Below are positions 20,595-31,761 of a stretch of 64,000 bases of DNA, one piece after another. The DNA comes from Agrypnia vestita. Lineage: Eukaryota; Arthropoda; Insecta; Trichoptera; Phryganeidae. The DNA is taken from NCBI GenBank assembly GCA_016648135.1, contig JADDOH010002625.1, positions 1 to 64,000 on the forward strand, given 5' to 3'. The notes below the pieces were generated by a model. The model saw only the letters and a program-made list of their open reading frames with translations, was not told where the DNA came from and did no database searches. How positions within the stretch are numbered: the first letter of the stretch is position 1; each line of letters begins with the position of its first letter. A program made the translations under genes and the position numbers.

Positions 20595-20666
20595 CACCGG
20601 GATACGAACCCGAAACATCTCCAATCCAGGGAAATGCGATTGCCAATTTCGCCACGTTTACCATTT
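20595..20666 (-). repeat. tRNA-like SINE head (minus)
   Basis: On the minus strand GTGGCGAAATTGGCAATCGC (A-box-like) and TCGGGTTCGTATCCCGG (B box with a perfect T stem) are correctly spaced for a tRNA with a long variable arm. The acceptor stem does not pair, so it is a tRNA-derived relic or SINE head. It lies head-to-head with the SINE at 20731. Confidence 0.5.
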
Positions 20667-20730
20667 TAAATCATTTGATCTGCAAATATGAGCGCATTGA
20701 CGAATTACAGTTAATTAAATCATATAAAGA

Positions 20731-20885
20731 GTAGCTTGTTGGTCTTGAGGTTAGGACTCTCGCCTCGTGATCCAGAGGACGCGGGTTCGAACCTCCTCCA
20801 GACCAGCAAGTTAGTCCTATTTTCATAGCACAAGCGTTTAGATTAGTTTGAAAATAGTAAGTCGTATTCCGTGTTCGCATCTCTA
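20731..20885 (+). repeat. SINE family S, copy 1
   Basis: Begins GAGTAGCTTGTTGGTCTTGA. It has an A-box-like TGAGGTTAGGAC and a B box GGGTTCGAACC, then a body with CCTATTTTC and TTTGAAAATAGTAAGTCGTA. A second copy on the minus strand at about 30690-30975 shares the first 15 bases exactly and the body phrases in the same order. The ends of the tRNA-like part pair (GCTTGTTGGTCT with AGACCAGCAAGT). Not a functional tRNA. Confidence 0.65.
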
Positions 20886-21296
20886 TTTAAAAAAATTAAA
20901 ATGTTTGTGAATTAATTAAAATGATTGTTGATTAAATCACGTAGGTAAGTTAATTAAAATCATCTCGAATTTTAATTAAAATCCGCTAGTTAATCAGATA
21001 ATTTATGCTATTTTTATAACATAATAAATTAAAAAAATAATTCAAAAAATATTATTTGTTAAAGTATTATTTGTTATATAGGTACCAGTATAGTAGATTA
21101 AAAAAAAATTCAACCCTTAGCATATAAAAGTTGTATACCTTGCGCAGCCATGATATCACAGTATCGTTAAGATTTTTCGTTTATTAAATGAAAAAAAAAG
21201 ATTTTACTAGTTTCAAGGACGTTAAAATTGTTACTGATGTGCATTTTCTTTCAACGTGAGATTTTCATGTGAAATAAGTATTAATAATCATCATCA

Positions 21297-21640
21297 TCAT
21301 CTTTATCCCTTTGTCCTAATAGGGTCGGAGGCCCAAAGACTCGATAATGTGTTACCATGTTCCCCTGTCTTGCGCTATTTCTGCTTGAGTCAACTACTCT
21401 AGACCCATTCTGTTTTCATACACATTTTTCTGTTGCTTCTCCTAGCTTTAATCTGGGACGACCCGGCCGTCTTCCTTCCGGGGTTGCCAGGAGGATTCTT
21501 CTTGGTATTCATTCCTCTGGCATTCTTAGCACGTGTCCAAGCTACCTCATTTGTGATTTTTCTTATTTGTATTATCGTATTAATAAATATGATCAAATTA
21601 TTCAGAGCATCCATCCAACAAGTCCAGTGTCCTTAAAATA
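21297..21640 (-). pseudogene. Non-LTR retrotransposon 3' end (CR1/L2-like)
   Basis: On the minus strand the coding remnants read RKITNEVAWTRAKNARGMNT and, in other frames, the proline/arginine-rich tail ending near LSSLWASDP. The downstream end carries a GAT-type simple repeat (21287-21300). The copy at 59938-60290 has the same order and tail type. Several frame breaks. Confidence 0.6.
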
Positions 21641-21796
21641 TGTCTCGATTCGCTCTTCGCAATGATTGAATTAAAAAATAATTCTTTTTATAATATAATT
21701 TATAATATAAAAAATAATTATATAACTGCTTTAAATAGTTAATTTTTCATTAGCTATTCCTACGTCTAAAATGCTTATAAAAATTCGGTAAATAAT

Positions 21797-21842
21797 GACT
21801 TTGATTTTGACTTTGCCTTTGACTTTGACTTTGACTTTGCGA
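21797..21842. repeat. (TTGACT)n-type hexamer microsatellite
   Basis: Tandem TTTGACTTTGAC units with minor variation. The surrounding 21670-22140 is plain AT-rich DNA. Confidence 0.8.
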
Positions 21843-22149
21843 TATTCGTCTATATAACTTTGATGACCTCCCTTATAATATAATGCAGGACTATGTAAAA
21901 GTTAATTAACTCAAAAGGCCGCAGTAATATTTTAATACTAAATATTATAAGTATGTTTATAAATATTAATTATTTATATACATGAATGCTGTCGTGCAAC
22001 AATTTTTTAACACCTTAAGGAGGTTTATCAACTTTACATTAACAGTTCATTTAAAGCATAGATTTTTTACGAAAACGGGTTATTTGATCGGTGAAAAAAG
22101 ATAAAAATCTATTAACAATCTCTAATTTATAAGTATTTATGAAGAATCA

Positions 22150-22350
22150 TAGAGACGAGTCATGTTTATATATGGAATAAGTGGATGGAAGTCTCTTATA
22201 CGATAGCTCAGGACTTACAATCTGTATGAGCTGGCTTAAGTTATCACTCTACATAATGCAACAATCACCAATTATATCGTAAAAAAATCCACACATTGTC
22301 AAATTTTGAAAGTTCTATATTTATGTTGGAATCATGAACCTTTCATGTTC
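22150..22350 (-). repeat. R1 dispersed repeat, copy d
   Basis: Reverse-strand R1: AGAGACGAGTC, ATGAGCTGGCTTAAGTTATCAC, ACATAATGCAACA and TCCACACATTGTCAAATTT. Mariner copy 2 lies immediately beyond its 5' side. Confidence 0.65.
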
Positions 22351-22373
22351 CTAAGGTCTCTGCTGGAGATATA

Positions 22374-23660
22374 TTAGGTCCTTACATATGAAATTGGCGT
22401 TTTGCCGTACTGGCAAATTTGATCTCAAATATCTTCTCTTTGGTTAGGAATTACAAATCCAAATTTATACAGCTATTTACTCATGTATTTGTGTTTTGAA
22501 AATTATAATTCATTTGTTTTTTCCTCAATTGTTTTTTTCTTTGCGTCACTCAGTTTACAAAATGAAAAACTTGAAATATCGCGTTATTTACGAGTACGAG
22601 TTCCACCGTGGCACCAGTGCTGCAGAAACGGCTCGAAGGATTAATGATGTGTATGGCGACGGTGCCGCAAAAGAAAACACAGTGCGTTTTTGGTTCCAAC
22701 GTTTTCGTTCTGGAAATTTCGACCTGCAGAACAAGCCCCGTGGACGGCCGGAGACCAAAGTTGATAATGAAGAATTGAAGGCTATTGTGGAAGCGGATCC
22801 ATCGCAAACCACATCCGAGTTAGCTGCAGGCTGCGGTGTTAGTGATAAAACTGTTTTAATCCACTTGAAGCAACTTGGTAAGATGAAAAAGCTTGAAAGG
22901 TGGGTACCTCACGAATTGAGTGAAGCAAATCAACAAACGCGCGTTGACTGCTGCGTTGCATTACTCAACCGGCACCATAATGAAGGGATTTTAAATCGAA
23001 TCATTTACCTGTGATGAAAAGTGGATCCTGTACGATAATCGGAAGCGCTCATCGCAATGGCTGAACCCTGCCGAACCAGCCAAACCATGCCCCAAGCGAA
23101 AATTGACTCCAAAAAAGTTACTTGTGAGCGTTTGGTGGACTAGTGCTGGTGTCGTTCACTACAGCTTTCTTAAATCTGGCCAGACGATTACGGCAGATGT
23201 CTATTGTCAGCAACTGCAAACCATGATGGAAAAGCTAGCTGCTAAACAACCGAGGCTGGTTAATCGCTCTAGGCCACTGCTGCTTCATGATAACGCTAGA
23301 CCACACACTGCACAACAGACGGCTACCAAATTAGAGGAGCTTCAATTGGAATGTCTAAGACATCCACCGTACTCTCCGGACCTTGCCCCAACAGATTACC
23401 ATTTTTTTCGAAATTTGGATAACTTCTTGCAAAGGAAAAAATTCAACTCCGATGGGGCAGTCCAAACCGCCTTCAAAGATTTTATTGATTCCCGTCCGAA
23501 TGGTTTTTTTAGTAAAGGGATCGATGAACTACCTATGAGATGGCAAAAGTGCGTAGATAGCAATGGTACATACTTTGATTAAATAAATATATTATAATAA
23601 AAAAAAATCGGCTTTATGTTCCTCCCATACTAAACGCCAATTTCATATGTAAGGACCTAA
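22374..23660 (+). mobile_element. mariner transposon, copy 2 (one frameshift)
   Basis: Same family as 1708-2991, about 98-99% identical by eye, with the same perfect TIRs and TA duplication (22372-22373, 23661-23662). Its flanks carry GTCTCTGCTGGAGA (22356) and the complementary TCTCCAGCAGAGAC (23788), so it seems to sit inside a small inverted-repeat element. Confidence 0.95.
22562..23582 (+). pseudogene. mariner transposase, single frameshift (copy 2)
   Basis: The N-terminal part is open from ATG 22562 through the region where copy 1 has a stop and a deletion (KLERWVPHELSEAN here). One extra T near 23003-23006, just before the TCDEKW motif with the first catalytic Asp, shifts the frame. 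The remainder is open to the terminal TAA at 23582, with LLHDNARPH and APTDYHFF and the D34D spacing. The break falls where copy 1 is intact, and the breaks of copy 1 fall where this copy is intact, so the two were inactivated independently. Confidence 0.93.
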
Positions 23661-23664
23661 TATT

Positions 23665-24880
23665 TGTTTTTTGTTTTATCATTAATTTTAATCATTAAAT
23701 TTCACTTTATAACTTTTGATACTATTTAAAAAAACTTAAAAGGTGTTTTAATTTAATCAGAAAAAATCTATACTTTGAACTAAAGATGTCTCCAGCAGAG
23801 ACATCTTTCGTCTAAACTATAGTTTATAGATACTAGTTATAGATACTTTCGTATCTAATCCAATTTGATACAATCTGATACGCTTTAAAGAGTTATTTTT
23901 AAGGCGTACCTTAACATTTAAATTATCTTAGTATTGAATCTGAATTCGGGCCCAAGCCTACTTCACACCAAATTGGTACCATTCTAGTCTATTTATCTTT
24001 TCTATCTTAAATCAAGAGATTCTTAAATCGAGAAGAACAGCACACAACCGGGAATTTCCGAATGGTTTGATTAATTTTAGATGATTTTGAAAAACTCTGG
24101 ATGTCTGTCGAATGCGGGTATAAGCGGAAAAATTCCAGAAATCGAGAATCTTATATAGCAATGTCATCGCATGTTAAAGCAGTCTTGTGTTTGATATCTA
24201 GTGAAAACCACAGATAACCGAATGGGCGATCAATATAAAATCAGCCAGCAAAAAAAGTGTAGGTATCGGAGTACCTAGGTGCGGAATATTCTCGAATGTG
24301 AAGTAAGTGCGAATTACGTAGTAATGTTTTAGTTAAGTTTGTATCCAGTATTTCTGTATATAAATAATAGTAAAATTAATTTTAAGTGTTTCGTTTGAAT
24401 TTAAGCCACCGCGACGATGCAATAATATTTTTATATAAAATTATATAACCTACAATAGGAGGATGCGTTTCAGAATATAGACTTGCTTAAATTTCGGATA
24501 TAGATGGGTATGCAATTCATGACTCATGTCGTATTTAAAAAAATAATAATTAGTTTCTAAACTCACTAGAAAAGTGTGGTCTTTCAATCACTATCTGTCA
24601 ACAACATATCCATCAAATATACACATAAATAATATTGTAGAACCAGTCCCATTTGTTCTCAGAAAACGGCAACGTTGTAGATACATGTCAATCAATCATT
24701 TTAAACAAGTAGCTTTAGTAGCCGTCAAAATGATTTTGATTTTGGAACATGGTTGATCGACATCATGTTAGTACTTGCGTAATTTTTAATAATTACCAAA
24801 ACAAATTCAGATAATTGTGTTATGCATCGAGAAAAAAATATTTTAACTATGCTACTTTTGTTAATATTTTCTAAAGGGGA
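23665..24880. other. Unassigned stretch with hairpin and LTR-like sequence
   Basis: A short perfect inverted repeat (AGATGTCTC / GAGACATCT, 23784-23806) is present. Sequence around 24280-24420 (GAATATTCTCGAATGTGAAG, TAAGTGTTTCGTTTGAA, TTTAAGCCACCGCGACG) resembles the tail shared by R1 and LTR-type repeats. No gene. Confidence 0.4.
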
Positions 24881-24889
24881 CACTTATAC

Positions 24890-25020
24890 AACACCCTGAC
24901 GATGGAAAGGTTTTTCCGAAACATGTAGGTGTAATTAATAAAATGATTTTTTTTAAAAGCAATTGTCTTTCGTATCCTGAGGAAGGGAGCTTGGTTCTTG
25001 AAACATTTAGATATAATAAA
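24890..25020 (+). ncRNA. Two hammerhead-like motifs in tandem
   Basis: Unit 1 (24896-24944): CUGACGA, hairpin GGAAA/UUUCC, GAAAC AUGU, then AAUAAAAUG. Unit 2 (24977-25019): CUGAGGA, a wobble-rich hairpin, GAAAC AUUUAG, then AAUAAAA. The 81-base spacing of the cores suggests a dimer such as PLE terminal repeats form. Confidence 0.5.
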
Positions 25021-25655
25021 AATTATCTGTGGTAAAAACAAAGATTTATTTTTTTATTTATACATAAAAAAGTGATATCATAAAGATTGAAGAATCAATT
25101 GTCTTTATTGCAATTATTTGCAATATATTTAATTTATCTTATTTGTAATTTTATAATAGAGGGAGGTGCTACGCGACAGTGTAAATTTACTTAAGCAATT
25201 AACGCAAAAAATTCTCGATCAGAAATAATCGTAAATTATTTAAATAATAACGTAATTACCGGTCTGACAACATACGTACCCCCTGGCGATAGATTATATT
25301 CCGAGTCTTGCGTCCCGGGCGGCGATTATTATTAATAGCTCACTTTTAAATAATTAAATAAAAAGACCGAATGGTTTGTGTCCTGGCTGAATATAAAAAT
25401 CGTACGCCGGCACGTTCTTAGCAATAGCAGCGCCATGTAGTTTCTTGAGTATTCTATGTAATATTTATTTATTTGAACATTTAATACATTTTACGATACA
25501 ACATAACTTATTACTAGATAACACAGTATAGATACTTAAATATGCATATTTATATATACATATATGTATACACTCACATACACATATTCATTCAATGAAA
25601 AACTCAAAAATAAAGACAGTGAACAATATTTTAACAAATTTAAATAATATTAAAG
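25021..25655. other. Unassigned AT-rich stretch
   Basis: No gene. A TATTTATTTATTTGAAC run at 25461 may be the A-rich tail of a LINE on the minus strand. Confidence 0.35.
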
Positions 25656-25657
25656 TA

Positions 25658-27380
25658 CAGTGGGTGGCCATTTTATTAGAGACAGTGCTCATATTTATGT
25701 ACTTTCTGTATAAACCATTTTAGGAGCAAAACGAATAGATTTTCATGTGGTTGTTTTATTTGATTGCTGCTGGTATCATTATTTTCAGTTTTTGTAAGTG
25801 GCAATACTGAAAACCTGCGTCATTTTTGACTTAAGTGATGTTATCTCTCAATTGGTTGACGCTTTTTGAAAATTACCGGTGAAAGAAAGTGGTTTAAAAT
25901 ATTTTAAAATTACATTTTCCAAGTTTTTTTCATCCGAATTAATTAAAACGTAAGTAATATTTATATTTGCATTGTATTTGCTGAATTTTACGAATGAATT
26001 TCAATTTTTTTTTACAATATACCGTGATCACCTCAAAATTGCTTTTTTTTTAGCATGGGTAAGACTTCAAACACGTCCCCAAAAAATGTAGAGACATGCA
26101 GACATAATTACTTCATTCCTCACATTCTCAGAGAGACATAGCAACTATTTCGGATGTTTAGAAGTCTGTCGTCAACCGTATAAAAATTAAAATCGATCAA
26201 AACAAACCCCTGGAAGCAGGCCGAATGGGAAAATGTGGCAGAAAAAGGATCACCACTCTTCGTGTCGATCGTAAAATCAGGGATATCTGCCTCGAAAATC
26301 GTAAGAAGAGTGTTGCCCGTCTGACTACGATGATGAACGACGAAGGAATGAAAGTTTCAGAAAGGACAGTCCGCAGGCGGTTTGCCGAAGAGAACTTGAT
26401 TGGTCGTCGGCCTATCAAAAAACCACGTCTCACCGAAGCCATGACGAAGAAGCGACTGTAATAGACCAAACAATATCAAAACATGACTGTTGAAGACTAG
26501 AGTCGATTAAGTATAATTTTTTTAATTATCCTGTTTGTTAATAACGAATTATTGTGATAATTATAATATTTTAGAGGTATTATTCTCCGACGAATCCACG
26601 TTTCAGATTTTGGTCGATAAAATTTCATTAGTCTAACGACGCCCTGGAGAGCAGTTCCATCCAGACTGTCTTATTGAGCGGGTTAATCACTCGGTTATTG
26701 TCATGGTGTGGTCTATTATCTCAACGAAGGGCATGAGGCGCCTATACATCGTAGAAGGGACCATGAGGCAAGACCAGTACAAGAGAGTACTAAAAACTCG
26801 CCTACTAGCATAGCGCGAAGAATGGTTCTCTGGTTGTGGAGAGTACATTTTTATGCATGATTCAGCACCTTTCCACAAAGCTAGGAGTGTGACTGCATTC
26901 CTGGTTGAAAAAAAAACTGTTTTTCCCTGGCCAGGGAACTCACCAGCCATGAAACCTATAGAGAACATGTGGAAGCTCACCAAATGGACAATCGCCAAGC
27001 AAGTGATCACCACCAAGCGACAGTTGATTGAAACACTCATCAGAAAATGGCATCACAACCCCGAACTCCAAAAAAATGCTAAAGTCTGTATAAAGAGTAT
27101 GCCCCGACGCATAGAAGCCGTAATTGCAGCAAGGGGTGGCATCACTTAATGCTGAGATTATTTTTATTAGATTTCTATTAATTCACATGAACACTTATAA
27201 GAAAAATATACAATAGTTTTTCATACGAAACTTGTTGTTTTTATGATCTCAATAACACACCCTAGTAAATTAAAAATATCTTTATATATAGACTTACAAA
27301 CAATTATCTGTGTGATAAATGCTGTTAAACTAGAAAAAAGTAAAATCTGAGCACTGTCCCTAATAATTTGGGAAATGAGA
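25658..27380 (+). mobile_element. Tc1-like transposon, degenerate
   Basis: Left end CAGTGGGTGGCCATTTTATT preceded by TA. The inner part of the left repeat (TTAGAGACAGTGCTCA) pairs with TGAGCACTGTCCCTAA at 27337-27352. The outermost right end has decayed into a TA repeat, so the right border is approximate. Length about 1.7 kb is normal for Tc1 elements. Confidence 0.8.
26055..27149 (+). pseudogene. Tc1-like transposase, broken
   Basis: A possible start, MGKTSNTSPKN (26055), is followed by frameshifts. An open part (26225-26461) contains the second DNA-binding half with SERTVRRRFAEENLIGRRPIKKP. LFSDESTF near 26590 holds the first catalytic Asp. The C-terminal part (26853-27149) has MHDSAPFHKA (second Asp) and WPGNSPAMKPIENMW (catalytic Glu), so a DDE enzyme of the D34E type. 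At least three frame breaks exclude activity. Confidence 0.85.
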
Positions 27381-27680
27381 TATATATATATATAATTTTT
27401 TATGTAAATATGGATTATTTATTTTTCATATATAGTCATGTTAAAATAAATATACCTAGTCTTACAAAGAAAATGTAAGCAGAGCTGGATATATACTTTC
27501 CTGGGTTAAAAGATTTCGGGGGGCAAAAAAGTATTTAAATTTTTAATTAATAAAGTAGGGTCGGGGGTCCAAAGAATCGACAAGATGCTAATTTATTTTT
27601 TATTATTTTAATATGATTATCCTTTAATGCGATATTACGGAATACTAGGTGAATTGTTAGAATTATTTTTTTAGTAATAT

Positions 27681-28231
27681 TGTAACGAGATGCTGAAAAG
27701 AATTACGCACTTCTGTCACTGGTCACAACATCGAAATTGGTCACAATATTGAAAAATCCAGAACGGCCTAGCGTGATCTACGGCTTTCGGGAGGCATCTG
27801 AAACATTCGAGAAAGTTCTATAAAAAGTTAGAAGCTACGAGAATCTTCTCCTGAATTAAAATACGGGGCCAGGCCGCGGACGAGTTTTTGTTATTGTTTA
27901 GCGCGTTTGACAGCGAAAACACAAGAGAAGTTAGCCATGAGGCCAGAGTGACCAACCGTGCGTTAACTCGAGCGAATAATCTATCAAAGTTATTACGTAG
28001 CGAAATGAACCAAAGCGAATAATATGTGCGAAACTGGATGGAATGTTCTAGTGAGTGTTAAATAAAGCGTTAAAGCGATAATAAAGTGTCTATTTGCGAG
28101 TGCTAAATCACGAAATAGTCTAATTTAAAGAATAGTGTTAAGTTTAATAGTGTTAAGTGACTTTGTACATTAAATAATTAATTAATTTCCAGCGTTTTTA
28201 TTCATTCCTCCCGTAGCCGTGACACGTGACA
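27681..28231 (+). repeat. Solo LTR (family L), copy B
   Basis: A 551-bp unit starting TGTAACG and ending CACGTGACA, with a 4-bp duplication ATAT on both sides (27677-27680, 28232-28235). It shares ATCCAGAACGGCCTAGC, GAATCTTCTCCTGAA, GCGAAATGAACC, GGAATGTTCTAGTGA and GATAATAAAGTG with copies C and D. The TG...CA ends and duplication fit an LTR retrotransposon reduced to one LTR. No internal genes. Confidence 0.8.
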
Positions 28232-28239
28232 ATATACTT

Positions 28240-28800
28240 CTTGCTTTTTAGTCTACAATATCACGTATTAATTCGGAAAAAATGTTATTTTTAGCTATTC
28301 AGGCTATTGACATTATTACATCAAGTGAAATTAATCAATTTTGGTGAACGGTGTGGCGTAAATAATTTTTAATTTTTCGCAGTTCGGAAAATGGTCTTTC
28401 GCCATGCCAATTGGCTAAAATTATACGTATGTACTTAGAGGTTTTTCAAGTATTATATCAAATTATTTTTCGGGGCCAATACCGATTTGGGAGCCATGAC
28501 CTCCTCTAGCCCTGCGGTATATTCAGCGCTTACTATTATAAAAAGTGTATAAAACATATAAAAAGGAGGTGTCTTATAATTGTCATTGAAATATAAATTG
28601 AACAAAAAAATTCTATAAAATAAATATAATCTAAAACTATTCTAATATTTTTTATATAAAAATCATCGGATGAAATCAAATACCGCATTGAGCAAGCTCG
28701 TGCAACATTAATTTATTAATTTATCAAATGAAAACAATGTTCTGCAGTCATGATCTCAACTTTTGATTACGAATGATAATGATGACATGTTCTCTATATT
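28240..28800. other. Unassigned AT-rich stretch
   Basis: No gene or repeat recognised. Confidence 0.4.
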
Positions 28801-28814
28801 ATTTAATGGAAGGA

Positions 28815-28945
28815 AGCATGGATTCTTAGCGAAGAATTGATAAGACAACTTGAGGCATTCGAGATGCGGATCTACAGGAGAATACTCAAAATAAGCTGGA
28901 TGGACAGAGTTACGAATGAAGATGTTATTATAAATAAATAAATAA
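28815..28945 (+). pseudogene. Non-LTR reverse transcriptase tail fragment
   Basis: In one frame the sequence reads WILSEELIRQLEAFEMRIYR, then RILKISWMDRVTNEDVI, typical of the region after the polymerase domain of insect non-LTR elements. It stops at an (AATA)n tract, about 30 bp from the oppositely oriented element at 28981. Confidence 0.65.
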
Positions 28946-28964
28946 AAATAAGTAGTTAAAACAA

Positions 28965-29503
28965 TGCTTCTTCTTCTTCATCAGCCTTCGTTTCTCCACT
29001 GCTCGATACAGGCCTCTTCCATACCCTTCCATCCTTCCTTATTGTTTGCTAATTGTAGCCATTTCTTTCCCCCCACAGCGGCTATATCGTCGGCCCATCT
29101 CTTTTGAGGTCTTCCGATGCCTCTTTTATTCTCCCAAGGTCTCCATTTCAGAACTCTGGGAGGCCATCTTGTAGCATACTGCCTTGCAACATGTCCTGTC
29201 CATTGCCATTTTAGCTCCGCTACACGATCCATGATATCCACTACTCTAGTTCTGCGCCTAATTTCGTCATTTCTAATTCTATCTCTTAGGCTTACTCCAA
29301 GCGTGGATCTCTCCGTGGATCGTTGCGTGCATTTGAGCTTTTCTACACTTTTCTTTGTAAGGGCCATTGTCTCCACTCCATACGTCATCATTGGCAGTAT
29401 GCATGATTCAAAGGCTTTTCTTTTAAGGCTAATTGGGATCTCTTTGTTCTCGAAGATATGTTTGAGGTTCCCAAAAGCAGCCCTGCTCATTCCTATTCGT
29501 TAA
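28965..29503 (-). pseudogene. RTE-type retrotransposon 3' end, open frame
   Basis: A 169-codon open frame (29490-28981) is the C-terminal part of an RTE-like polyprotein. SCILPMMTYGVETMALTKK is the end of the polymerase region. GVSLRDRIRNDEIRRRT, KWQWTGHVARQ and RGIGRPQKRWADDI are the conserved tail, and EEACIEQWRNEG ends the protein. The stop is followed by a GATGAAGAAGAAGAAGC simple-repeat tail, as in RTE elements. The 5' side is truncated at about 29503. The uninterrupted frame suggests a relatively recent insertion. Confidence 0.85.
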
Positions 29504-30130
29504 TAATTATAATCCTAATTATATCCTAATAATAATCCTAATTAAAACAATTAAAATCCGAAAACTTCAATGTCATGGATACGAGAGATTGAGCCACAAA
29601 AGTATGCCATCTTGCACCTTATAAAGCAGGGAAAGATTGCCGGAAGCCGGGGCCCTAGAAGAAGGAACACATTTTGGCTGTAAAATCTAAGACAGTACTT
29701 TGGCCACTCTTCTGTAAAGATATTTTGGACCGCAATAAAGCAATAAATAAATTGTTGAAAGCAAGCACGATAGCCAACGTCCGTTAAACGAATAGATAAC
29801 AAAAATACGATAATGAGGAAGATTAAAGATCATGATTATTTTTTTTTTAATCTGACGTAGGTATGTACAAGTATATTATATTGCTAGTTCAAGGAATCTT
29901 TTAACAACTACACAATGAAAATAAAACCATAAATCAACAAATCTTTCATATCAGGTTTACAATTAATTAAATGTCAAGAGATTTCTCTTTATTCTTTATA
30001 AATAAGACTCATTTATACTTAACAGATTAATCACAGTCGATGGCATAATTGAAATGGGTACTTCCACGGTCACAAGTTATCACCAGAAGCGACAACTTAA
30101 CTGATAAGTTATTACAAAAGCGTAATGTTC
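29504..30130. other. Unassigned stretch
   Basis: No recognised gene or repeat. Confidence 0.4.
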
Positions 30131-30335
30131 CGTTGTTTTTTATTTAAATTGTTAGGTTAGGTAAGGTAACATTTGGTTACAAGGTTTGGTTAGATTAGGT
30201 TAGATTACAAGGTAAGGTTAGGTTATAGATTAGGTATAAAAAGTTAGGTTAGGTATAATTAATCAGATATGATATTACAAAAACATTATGTTCTGTCGTT
30301 TTTTCTGTTTAAATTGTTAAGTGTTAACCTAGCTG
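30110..30335. repeat. Degenerate TTAGG-rich repeat in a partial duplication
   Basis: GTTAGGTTAGG-type units, the insect telomere motif in degenerate form, run from about 30158 to 30258. They are bracketed by a direct duplication (ATTACAAAAGCGTAATGTTC near 30111 and ATTACAAAAACATTATGTTC near 30274). A similar tract lies inside the element at 49035. Confidence 0.6.
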
Positions 30336-30689
30336 TTACTTACGTACACTACTTATGTAGTGTATTTTTTCTTGCAAATTTCGAAAAAACAGAAAGCATT
30401 ATGTGGTTAATATTATAAATATAAAAATTATTTTGTTTTAAACTACTTTATTAATATAATATAGAACGTCTACTGTCCAGTTGCACCGAGCCATCTAGGA
30501 TAGTATAATATAAACTAACCTTGAATAGACATTTTTATATTACCTAGAAGTTATTAGATAGACAGAGAAAGCATATAAGAGAAATGTTACAAATTTTAAT
30601 TTGCATTAAATATTCTTGCACCTTAGTAATTCTTTGACTTTTTGGTGTTCAAAATGTTAACAATATTTAATTAATTGACTTTCTATTTG

Positions 30690-30978
30690 TTCAGCTTCAC
30701 GGGATGAAAAAAAGGATAGAGCGTCACAACTTTTGCCGTGACATAAAACTCCTCCCTCGTTTATGTTCATACGCATTATCACACATGATCGTCGTTTGGA
30801 ATAATGAAGCCCTGATGTCAAAACAATACGTCTTACGTCAATATTCACACTATTTTCAAACAATTTCAAATTCATTTGTTTGACGAAAATAGGTCCAACT
30901 TGGTTGTCTATTGAAACAAGACCCGTGGATCAACAGGTGAGTGTCGTAACCACTCCACCAACAAGCTACTCAAAACAA
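30690..30978 (-). repeat. SINE family S, copy 2
   Basis: Reverse-strand copy: GAGTAGCTTGTTGGTGGAGT, TGGTTACGACACTCACC, then ACCTATTTTCG and GTTTGAAAATAGTGTGAATA. It shares head and body order with 20731-20885. The tRNA-like part has diverged more (B box weak). The body continues farther, to about 30690. Confidence 0.6.
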
Positions 30979-31670
30979 ATGCAAAGCTGCACGACAACAA
31001 AGATTTTTGCTGCGCATAGCATTATTTCTATCGTTTGGTTTACGGCTTGTTCAATTTTACTGTCTAACATCTGAGACTCCCGTGGAATTACTTGTCCGTT
31101 TAATTTTTTTCTCCTGTTTTTGTGCGCGTTTTGCTGTGCAACTCGACAAATGCCTTTCATTGAAGCAAAGGCACAAAGATAGTCGGAAGCATTTTGGACA
31201 ATTTTTTGCACAGTTCAATGCTTGGGGAAAACCCGAGATCTAGGCGGTCACGCCCGATCTGCAGCAGGACCGCTCCGTGGAGACAACGGTACTCGCTGCC
31301 TCTGCGGAACCCGAAACTTGATTAGACGGAAATATTGGCCACGAGACCGGAAAGAACGATTCGAAACCCACCTACGTTTCGTTATTAATAGAAATTTACT
31401 TGGATATCAAAAGGAAATCAACATTTTTTAAATATTAAATGTACACAAAACTAAAAGAGGTACGCTATTTTAATCATTTTAAACAACAACAAAAAAACTA
31501 ACCCGTATAAACGATGTTTTTATTATACTCCCTTTCTCATCTGTACTGTTTTGCAATTTGACATTCTATCAACACATTCCTCTTGCATTAAGTTCATGTG
31601 GAAAATCTATTCTGTGTATATTATTATCCTTAAAACTTATCGAATATTGAAAACGTAATAATTAGTATAG

Positions 31671-31740
31671 GGGAGCACGGCGTCGGCGAAACCGTCTGAT
31701 CGGACCCATGGTTCGAGTCAGACTAGTTGAAATAGGTATC
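31671..31740 (+). repeat. Weak tRNA-like sequence
   Basis: CGGCGTCGGCGAAACCG and CATGGTTCGAGTCAGAC are spaced like A and B boxes. Folding is poor. Possibly a SINE relic. Confidence 0.25.
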
Positions 31741-31761
31741 GCGCCTTCTGCACGCATCGGG

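Noticed and set aside
20740..20815. Functional tRNA gene
   Set aside because: A and B boxes are present but the cloverleaf does not form properly, and a second copy shares a non-tRNA body, so SINE is the better reading. The same logic applies to 43750-43826.
30158..30258. Telomere or chromosome end
   Set aside because: The TTAGG-like units are few, degenerate and interstitial, and a similar tract lies inside a MITE.
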